Assembly: GCA_937896275.1 (NCBI GenBank)
Contig: CALBMW010000698.1
Location: 1-13,614 of the forward strand
DNA from: an uncultured Myxococcales bacterium
Lineage (GTDB): Bacteria; Myxococcota_A; Bradymonadia; UBA7976; UBA1532
Length of the DNA: 13,614 bases
Direction of reading: 5' to 3'
Position 1 is the first letter of the stretch, and every line of letters starts with the position of its first letter. The position numbers were made by a program, and so were the translations under genes. Positions 7,761 through 12,849 of this stretch are shown here, one piece after another. Under the pieces are notes generated by a model, which did no database searches, was not told the origin of the DNA, and saw nothing but the letters and a program-made list of their open reading frames with translations.

Positions 7761-9295
7761 AGGCGGCCCAGGTCATCCTCCTGGCCTTGCTGGTGGGCTG
7801 CGACGACGGGGTCGGCGCCGAGGCGGTCGACGCCACGCGCCCCATCGATGCATCGTCGGCCGACCGCGGTGTCGACGATATGCCGCCCTCGCCGGACGCC
7901 ACGACACCCGACGCGCGCCTCGTTGACGCCACCGTCGCCGACTCCGCCCGGGACGCGACCTCGATCGAAGCCGACGCCGACGCTGACACCGCCGCCGACG
8001 CTGACACCGCCGCGCCGCCGGCGCCCGCACACGGGCTGCGTCCACGCCCGGTGGGTACGGAGACGCTGGGCGCCCCTCGAGGCTGGCGGCTGGCGCGCGG
8101 GCTGATCCACATGCACTCGGTGCACAGCCACGACGCCTGCGACGGCAACCCCAAGCCGGAGGGCGTGCCGGACGCGACCTGCCTGGCGCGCTTCCGCGCG
8201 GCGATGTGTCACGACCGGCTGGACTATGTGCTGCTGACGGATCACCCCGGGACCTTCGCCGAGATCCCCTTCGAGGAGGCCTTCCTGCACGCCGAGGGCG
8301 ACACGTGGGAGATGGGGGCGGACGGCCCCATCGCCAACCGCATCGCCTGCGACGACGGGCGCGAGGTGCTGCTGACCGCTGGATCGGAGGGCGACCTGAT
8401 GCCGGTCATGTTCCGGCGCAAGCCGGACACCGATCGGCTGCGCGACGCGACGCCCGAGGGCGTGGCGGGGCTGCGCGAGGCCGGGGCGCTCGTCCTTCAG
8501 GCGCACATCGAGCGCTTCACGGCGGACGCGCTGTGGCCCTTGGGCCTCGATGGCATGGAGATCTACAACCTGCACGCCAACCTGGATCCACGCGGTGAGC
8601 TGAGGCAGCTGCGCGAGGTGCTGCCCGACGTGGTGGACTGGTTGACGGCCGGCGCGAACGGCCCGCACCCCGACCTGGCGTTTCTGGCGGTCTACCGTCC
8701 CAACCACCTCGCCTTGGCGGCGTGGGACGGCCTGGTACCGCGCACGCGCATGCTGGGCTTCGCCGGCAGCGACATTCACGAGAACCTGCCGACCGCGCTG
8801 CTGCAGAGCACCGATGGAGACCGAATCGACAGCTACCGGCGCCTGGGCAGTTGGTTCAGCAACAACCTGTGGGTGGACGCCGTCAGCTACGACGGCGTGC
8901 GGGCCGCCATCGAGGCCGGCCGCCTGTTCGTGAGCTTCGACGCTTTGGGGGCGCCCGATGCCTTCGACTTCCACGGCACGACGGCGGGCGGGGCGTTGCT
9001 GGAGATGGGCGGCGAGCAGCCCTTCGAGGCTGGCATCACGCTCCACGCCGAGGGGCCCATCGCGCCGGCGGGCTCGCCGGTGACGACCGTGCTGCGACGC
9101 GTCACGGCCGAGGGCAGTGTCGAGGTGATGCGCGTCGAGGGTGGGCCGCTGGACTACGTGGCCGAGACGCCCGGCGTGTACCGCGTCGAGGTCTTGATCA
9201 CGCCCGAGCACCTGCGCGGCGACTTGGGCGACTTCGCCGACCGATTCATCCGCCCGATGGTCTGGATCTATAGCAATCCCGTGTACTTGCGGTGA
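7757..9295 (+). CDS. Lipoprotein with PHP-type metal-dependent phosphoesterase domain
   Basis: The 512-residue protein starts at GTG 7757, overlapping the upstream TGA as GTGA with no Shine-Dalgarno of its own, so it is probably translated by coupling. Residues 1-15 are a lipoprotein signal (LLALLVGC, lipidated C15). Residues ~16-92 are an Asp/Ala-rich flexible linker. The PHP-like domain (~113-345) shows HMHSVHSHD (H118, H120, H123, H125, D126), LTDHP (D162, H163), E211, LQAHIE (H250) and GSDIHEN (D339, H341), in the order of the metal ligands of polymerase-and-histidinol-phosphatase enzymes. About 170 further residues look beta-rich. PHP enzymes hydrolyse phosphoesters using two or three metals; the substrate cannot be told. 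Lipid anchoring puts it in the periplasm or on the surface. It shares an operon with the large TSP3 protein, suggesting a joint envelope role (inference). Confidence 0.88.
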   Translation: MKAAQVILLALLVGCDDGVGAEAVDATRPIDASSADRGVDDMPPSPDATTPDARLVDATVADSARDATSIEADADADTAADADTAAPPAPAHGLRPRPVGTETLGAPRGWRLARGLIHMHSVHSHDACDGNPKPEGVPDATCLARFRAAMCHDRLDYVLLTDHPGTFAEIPFEEAFLHAEGDTWEMGADGPIANRIACDDGREVLLTAGSEGDLMPVMFRRKPDTDRLRDATPEGVAGLREAGALVLQAHIERFTADALWPLGLDGMEIYNLHANLDPRGELRQLREVLPDVVDWLTAGANGPHPDLAFLAVYRPNHLALAAWDGLVPRTRMLGFAGSDIHENLPTALLQSTDGDRIDSYRRLGSWFSNNLWVDAVSYDGVRAAIEAGRLFVSFDALGAPDAFDFHGTTAGGALLEMGGEQPFEAGITLHAEGPIAPAGSPVTTVLRRVTAEGSVEVMRVEGGPLDYVAETPGVYRVEVLITPEHLRGDLGDFADRFIRPMVWIYSNPVYLR

Positions 9296-9302
9296 GGCGC
9301 GC

Positions 9303-9707
9303 TCAACCGACGAAGCGGATGCGGTCGTCTCTCCAGTGCACGACCTCAATCTCGTAGCCGCTCGGATCGGCCACGTACCACGAGGTCGAGTGCGGCCACT
9401 CCACGGCGCCGCCGTAGCGGACGCCGACGCCCTCGGCGGCCACGCGGGCCAAGAAATCAGCGGGGTCGTGGAGGCGGAGCGAGAAGTGGTTCACGGTGTG
9501 GGCGGGACCCTCGCCCGGGGCGCTCCGCTCGGGGTGCTCGTAGACGCACAGCAGCGCCTCGCCGGCCCTCAGGATGGCCCAAGGGCGGCCGAGGTGGACG
9601 CCGCTCTCGACCCGATCGAAGCCGAACACGGCGCGATACCAGCGCTGCGTTTCCTCGAGGTCGTGAACGGTCAGGTTCAGGTGATCCAGGTGTTTGACGG
9701 GGCTCAT
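9303..9707 (-). CDS. VOC-family (glyoxalase/bleomycin-resistance fold) protein
   Basis: This 134-residue cytoplasmic protein has the usual length for a single-chain vicinal-oxygen-chelate protein. The start ATG (9707-9705) has AGGAGGG on the minus strand (about 9718-9712) four bases upstream. The two beta-alpha-beta-beta-beta modules are visible: LDHLNLTV (H9) with RWYRAVFGF, then VNHFSLRL (H74) with DPSGYEIEVV (E121). H9, H74 and E121 are the expected metal ligands, so it is probably an active metal enzyme such as a glyoxalase, dioxygenase or thiol transferase; the substrate is unknown. It converges with the PHP gene seven bases away and diverges from the XRE-cupin regulator, which may control it. 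Confidence 0.9.
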   Translation of the reverse strand: MSPVKHLDHLNLTVHDLEETQRWYRAVFGFDRVESGVHLGRPWAILRAGEALLCVYEHPERSAPGEGPAHTVNHFSLRLHDPADFLARVAAEGVGVRYGGAVEWPHSTSWYVADPSGYEIEVVHWRDDRIRFVG

Positions 9708-9769
9708 TCGGCCCTCCTCTCGTTGCGAGTGTGTGCACCGTGCCGCACCGCGACCGTTCTGCCGACCAG

Positions 9770-9788
9770 GTTGTCCTCATGGCAACAA
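9770..9788. promoter_or_regulatory. Imperfect dyad, candidate operator of the XRE-cupin regulator
   Basis: GTTG (9770-9773)/CAAC (9783-9786) and TTGT (9771-9774)/ACAA (9785-9788) give two overlapping ways to read an imperfect inverted repeat centred near 9779. It covers the proposed -35 of the regulator's own promoter, as expected for an autorepressor. XRE-cupin proteins commonly autoregulate. Confidence 0.35.
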
Positions 9789-9799
9789 GTCGTCATCGT
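9771..9799 (+). promoter_or_regulatory. Candidate leaderless promoter of the XRE-cupin gene
   Basis: TTGTCC (9771-9776) as -35 and CATCGT (9794-9799) as -10 are separated by exactly 17 bp, with six bases to the ATG at 9806. That places the transcription start at or next to the start codon and explains the missing Shine-Dalgarno. Matches to the consensus boxes are only partial. Confidence 0.35.
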
Positions 9800-9805
9800 G
9801 CGGCC

Positions 9806-10444
9806 ATGAGCACGACCTCCGACGACACCGCCACGGCGGTCCCCGCGGCCGACGCTTCACAGAGCGCCACCACCGATCCCACCGCGGCGCTGGCCGAAAA
9901 CCTGGCAGCCAACCTGCGGCACCAGCGGCGCACGCGTGGCCACACCCAGCAACGCCTGGCCGAGTTGGCGGGGCTGCCGCGGTCCACGCTGGCCAACCTC
10001 GAGGTGGGCGGGGGCAACCCCACGCTGGCGGTGCTCGGCCGCCTCGCCCAGGCGCTGCAGCTCACGCTCGAGGAGCTGCTCGCGGCGCCTCGCGCTCGTT
10101 TTCGCGTCTTTCGGAAGGGTGAGCTACCGCTGCTCGACCGCAACGGCGACCGCAGCGTCCGGGTGGCCAAGCTGCTGCCCGATCCCCTGCCGGGCATGGA
10201 GATTGACCGCCTGGAGCTGGCCGCGGGCGCCCGGATGCCCGGTGTGCCGCATCACGCCGGCACGCGCGAGTACCTGTATTGCGAACGAGGCGTGCTGACG
10301 CTGTGGGCGTCAGGCGAGCGGGTCGACGTGCGCGCCGGCGATCTCGTGGCGTTCCCCGGCGACCAGCCGCACGCCTACGGCAACGGCGGCTCCCGCGCCG
10401 CGGTGGGCTTCAGCGTCGTCACATGGGTGGGCACGGGGGCCTGA
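9806..10444 (+). CDS. XRE-family HTH regulator with C-terminal cupin domain
   Basis: From ATG 9806 the protein has 212 residues. Other in-frame starts (ATG 9779, GTG 9731) would run across the promoter and operator, so I prefer 9806. A short Thr/Ala/Asp-rich lead is followed by an XRE helix-turn-helix at ~29-91 (LRHQRRTRGHTQQRLAELAG, PRSTLANLEVG, NPTLAVLGRLAQAL) and a cupin barrel at ~133-206 with PHHAGTREYLYCERG and, later, FPGDQPHAYGN. This architecture (SutR/PuuR/HipB-like HTH plus small-molecule-sensing cupin) is a common one-component regulator of metabolism or detoxification. It reads away from the VOC gene, a plausible target (inference). The cupin keeps several His/Glu positions, so metal or ligand binding is possible. 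Confidence 0.88.
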   Translation: MSTTSDDTATAVPAADASQSATTDPTAALAENLAANLRHQRRTRGHTQQRLAELAGLPRSTLANLEVGGGNPTLAVLGRLAQALQLTLEELLAAPRARFRVFRKGELPLLDRNGDRSVRVAKLLPDPLPGMEIDRLELAAGARMPGVPHHAGTREYLYCERGVLTLWASGERVDVRAGDLVAFPGDQPHAYGNGGSRAAVGFSVVTWVGTGA

Positions 10445-10489
10445 CCCGCGACCCGGCTGCGTCGTCGAGCACGTCGGTCGCCGAGCTGT
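10445..10489. repeat. Convergent gap holding copies of the repeat found upstream of the RelA/SpoT-like gene
   Basis: CCCGGCTGCGTCG occurs at 10452-10464, followed by GTCGAGCACGTCGGTCGC (10464-10481). Both elements recur in the same order and orientation beyond the other end of the neighbouring gene (13-bp units at 11632-11696, and GTCGAGCGACGTCGGTCGC at 11722-11740). Confidence 0.6.
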
Positions 10490-11545
10490 TCAGTCGCCGA
10501 GCAGGACCTCGACGCCCGGGTGCAGGGGCGGCGACGCGTCGGGCTCGATCAGCAGCCAGCGCAGCAGGTCGCGGTAGAAGCCGAAGAGTGGTACGCGGGC
10601 GGCCACCTGGTCGCGCACCCTCTCGCGCGCCAACTTGAAGCTGACGTGGCTCTCGTGGGTGAGGTACTCGCGCTCGAGCAGGTAGTTCGCGAGGGGCTGC
10701 ACCTGCAACTCGAAGGTGCGATCCGCCCACCGGAGCACCGACTTCATGGCCTTCCATCCGCTGCGCTTGCCATCGGTGAGGTAGTCCTTGCTCTCGAGCA
10801 CATGGACGCCGCGGGTGCTGGGCGACGAGGCCACGCCGTAGCGGGCAAGCGCAGCGTCGTCCCAGCGATGCTCGACGAGGCGCGCGTGCACCGGCGCCAC
10901 ATCGCTCGGGTTTCCGACGACCACCTTCACCCCGAAGACGTCCTTCACGAAGCGCCCGAGCGGAGCCAACTGCTTGTCGCGCGCGACAAGGCCGTCGAGG
11001 TCGAAGATCTCGTCGCAGACCTTGTTCCAGAGCTCCTCTTCGGCCTTCACCCGGCTGATCATCTTCTGCACGCCCAAGGCGTTGTGCGCGCGGGGCTGGT
11101 ACTCGACGAAGTTGGCCACCAGCGTCGGCTGCACCCACCGGCCGTCTTGAAGCTGCCGAAGGCGCGAGAGCAGGGCGTTGCCCAGATCGAGGTCCGTGCG
11201 CGAGTGAAGCTGTGCGGCGCTGACATCCTGGATGAGCGTGAACCGCTCGCGCGCGCCGGGCAACTCGGCGATGACCACGCTCTGCACGACCAGCGCGTCG
11301 TCGGCGCTCGTCGCGTTGAAGAGCGCGTCGGCGGCCAGATCGCAGAACCGATGCAGCGCAGACTCACCGTCGCGCAGCAACTCGCTCCAACGCTCGCGCG
11401 CCGCACGAAGACCCCGCCGCGAGAAGCGCAGCGCGTGCATCAGGTGGGGCTCGGCCTCGATGCGTAGCCGCGCCGCGTCGAGCTCCCGGACGAGGGCGTC
11501 GAGGGCCGGCTCGCGGGTCAGCATCCAGAGGGGGTTGGGCGCCAT
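10490..11545 (-). CDS. Divergent RelA/SpoT-type nucleotidyltransferase-domain protein
   Basis: From ATG 11545 the protein has 351 residues. A GTG at 11566 would add seven (358); the leaderless promoter favours the ATG. Numbering from the GTG, residues ~165-320 follow the RelA/SpoT synthetase domain: ISRVKAEEELWNKV (R172, K174), VKDVFGVKVVV (D209, like the Mg-binding Asp of 'DLxGIR'), ESKDYLTDGKRSGWKAMK, FELQVQ (E286) and LTHESHVSFK. The W271-to-E286 gap of 15 equals that of Tyr308 to Glu323 in the Rel enzyme of Streptococcus. No HD hydrolase motif is seen in the N-terminal ~165 residues. Family members transfer pyrophosphate from ATP to GTP, GDP, ATP or tRNA. Trp replaces the base-stacking Tyr, Lys replaces the 'H' of GYRSLH, and Gln-Pro replaces the RT of EIQIRT, so the product or even activity is uncertain. 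No obvious antitoxin gene is adjacent. Confidence 0.72.
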   Translation of the reverse strand: MAPNPLWMLTREPALDALVRELDAARLRIEAEPHLMHALRFSRRGLRAARERWSELLRDGESALHRFCDLAADALFNATSADDALVVQSVVIAELPGARERFTLIQDVSAAQLHSRTDLDLGNALLSRLRQLQDGRWVQPTLVANFVEYQPRAHNALGVQKMISRVKAEEELWNKVCDEIFDLDGLVARDKQLAPLGRFVKDVFGVKVVVGNPSDVAPVHARLVEHRWDDAALARYGVASSPSTRGVHVLESKDYLTDGKRSGWKAMKSVLRWADRTFELQVQPLANYLLEREYLTHESHVSFKLARERVRDQVAARVPLFGFYRDLLRWLLIEPDASPPLHPGVEVLLGD

Positions 11546-11551
11546 GGAGCA

Positions 11552-11580
11552 ACGATGCGATGGCACGCTGCCGGTTGCAA
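11552..11580 (-). promoter_or_regulatory. Candidate leaderless promoter of the RelA/SpoT-like gene
   Basis: On the minus strand, TTGCAA (11580-11575) as -35, 17 bp, then CATCGT (11557-11552) as -10, six bases before ATG 11545. The -10 box, spacer length and distance to the start codon are identical to those at the XRE-cupin gene. This is why I choose the ATG over the upstream GTG. Confidence 0.35.
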
Positions 11581-11631
11581 GCGGCGGCGTGCGGGCGGCT
11601 CCGCGAGACGCTGCGGGTTCGTCGGGGGTCG

Positions 11632-11706
11632 CCCGGCTGCGTCGCCCGGCTGCGTCGTCCGGCTGCGTCGTCCGGCTGCGTCGCCCGGCTGCGTCGCCCG
11701 GCGTCG
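11632..11706. repeat. 13-bp tandem repeat, five units plus a partial one
   Basis: Units of (C/T)CCGGCTGCGTCG occupy 11632-11644, 11645-11657, 11658-11670, 11671-11683 and 11684-11696, with a shortened sixth at 11697-11706. Units 1, 2 and 5 begin with C and units 3 and 4 with T. The period is not a multiple of three, so any change in copy number shifts a reading frame passing through. Another exact unit lies on the far side of the neighbouring gene at 10452-10464. Confidence 0.9.
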
Positions 11707-11879
11707 GCTCCGCCGGTAGGCGTCGAGCGACGTCGGTCGCGGCGGGCAGCGTCAGGTCGACGGCGGCCGATCGTCAGAATGATGACAACGATGAGCACGA
11801 AGGCCGCCAAGTATCGTCACGAAGGCGACGGCACGCGCGTTGCTGAAGCGGCCTGTCAGGATTTGGAGGACACCGATCC
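11707..11879. promoter_or_regulatory. Upstream region of the recombinase gene
   Basis: Apart from the possible minus-strand membrane frame, I see an inverted repeat GTCA-N6-TGAC around 11773-11786, the second element of the flanking repeat (11722-11740), and GGAGG at 11865-11869, ten bases before the ATG at 11880. No clear -35/-10 pair is evident. Confidence 0.35.
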
Positions 11880-12785
11880 ATGGCCGACAGCAACCGACCG
11901 ACCCTGCAGCCCACGCTGACCGAGCTCATCCGCTTCGAGGGCTTCGCCACTCACCTCGCGGCCACTGGCCGCGCGACACGGACCATCAAGTCCTACCGCA
12001 GCGACTGGATCGGCTTCGTGCGTTGGTGCGCGGCCCGCGGCACCCCCTTCGACCTGCCCGCCTTCGGCGCCAACCTGCTCCGCACCTGGCGCGGTGAGCA
12101 GCACCGCGACGGCGCTCAGACCTCGACCATCAACCGCAAGCTGGTCTTCGTGAAGCGCTACGCCGACTGGGCCGGCCGCGCGGGCGTGCTCGAGGACGCC
12201 GACGCCCGCGCGCTGCGGGGCATCGACCCGGTGCCTCAGCCCCGGCGCCAGCCTCGGCAGCTCAACGACCTCGAGCGGCAGCGCCTGATCCGCGAGGTCG
12301 AACGGCGTGCGACCGCGCGCGACCGCGCCATCATCCTGACGATGCTCCAGTCGGGGGTTCGCGTGGGCGAGCTGGTGGCGCTCACCCGAGCTGACGTGAC
12401 CCTGGGCAACCGTGGGGGTCACCTGACCGTCGCCGCGGCCAACGGCGCCGAGCGCGTCGTGCCCGTCGGCGCCCGCGCCGTGAGCGCGCTGCGCCGCTAC
12501 CTCGAGCAGCGCGGGGAGGCCCGGGGACCTCTCTTCCAAGGCGAGCGCGGACCTCTGACGGCCAACGGCGTTCAGCGCCTCGTACGCAAGTACTGCGGCA
12601 ACGTGGGGATCGAGGCGACCCCGGGCGTGCTGCGCCACACCTTCGCGAGCGGCTTCTTGGCGCACCGCCCGGGCGACACGGTGGGGCTCGCCGACGCCCT
12701 CGGCCATGAGACGCTCGACGCGGTGCGCCTGTACAGCCTGCGGGCACCCGGCGCCGATCCGCTGCACGAGGTCAGCGAGGGCTGA
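11880..12785 (+). CDS. Tyrosine recombinase/integrase-family protein with altered active site
   Basis: The 301-residue protein starts at ATG 11880 behind GGAGG (11865-11869). Residues ~12-115 are the SAM-like core-binding domain (RATRTIKSYRSDWIGFVRWC), and ~127-290 the catalytic domain. Conserved Arg I is R161 (QSGVRVGELVAL), Arg II R252 (VLRHTFASGFL), the third-box His H276 (LGHETLD) and the nucleophile Y285 (RLYSL). Aligned with XerD, the catalytic Lys of 'GKGNKER' corresponds to A187 and the first His of 'HxLRH' to G249. The length equals XerC/XerD (~300). Active members cut and join DNA at specific sites through a phosphotyrosine. This one may be slow, inactive or a DNA-binding relic, or the ligands may be supplied elsewhere. 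It stands alone between the RelA/SpoT-like and cyclic-nucleotide-binding genes; no attachment sites were identified. Confidence 0.88.
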   Translation: MADSNRPTLQPTLTELIRFEGFATHLAATGRATRTIKSYRSDWIGFVRWCAARGTPFDLPAFGANLLRTWRGEQHRDGAQTSTINRKLVFVKRYADWAGRAGVLEDADARALRGIDPVPQPRRQPRQLNDLERQRLIREVERRATARDRAIILTMLQSGVRVGELVALTRADVTLGNRGGHLTVAAANGAERVVPVGARAVSALRRYLEQRGEARGPLFQGERGPLTANGVQRLVRKYCGNVGIEATPGVLRHTFASGFLAHRPGDTVGLADALGHETLDAVRLYSLRAPGADPLHEVSEG

Positions 12786-12837
12786 CCGCCCGCAGCGACG
12801 CTCGACGCGGGACCCGTGCGCGCGCCCGTGACCCTGC

Positions 12838-12843
12838 TACCCT
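12838..12843 (+). promoter_or_regulatory. Candidate -10 for a leaderless start of the cyclic-nucleotide-binding gene
   Basis: TACCCT (TAnnnT) ends six bases before the GTG at 12850, the spacing expected if transcription begins at the start codon. There is no Shine-Dalgarno sequence, and an in-frame TGA at 12829-12831 excludes a start further upstream. Confidence 0.35.
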
Positions 12844-12849
12844 CGCGCC

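Larger units (their letters stand above)
11364..11810 (-). other. Possible small membrane-anchor reading frame ahead of the RelA/SpoT-like gene
   Basis: A minus-strand frame from TTG 11810 (or GTG 11798) begins with a convincing membrane segment, AAFVLIVVIILTIGRRR, then continues as Arg/Ala/Pro/Asp-rich sequence through the 13-bp repeats and overlaps the next gene in another frame. There is no Shine-Dalgarno, and the C-terminal part looks like an out-of-frame shadow. If real, it may be a short membrane peptide or an anchor separated from the downstream domain by a frame change. Confidence 0.2.

Noticed and set aside
7403..9349. A 648-residue minus-strand frame opposite the PHP lipoprotein gene
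   Set aside because: The composition is His/Arg/Gln-rich shadow sequence. The opposite strand carries the lipobox and a full PHP ligand set.
10520..11467. A 315-residue plus-strand frame opposite the RelA/SpoT-like gene
   Set aside because: No motif, shadow-type composition, and the minus-strand frame has a recognisable domain signature.
9806..11545. Toxin-antitoxin pair of XRE-cupin regulator and RelA/SpoT-like protein
   Set aside because: The genes converge rather than share an operon, each has its own candidate promoter, and the XRE protein has a sensory cupin rather than a toxin-neutralising domain. A functional link is not supported by layout.
11632..11706. CRISPR or iteron origin at the 13-bp repeats
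   Set aside because: There are no spacers, and no replication initiator gene or AT-rich unwinding region lies beside the repeats.
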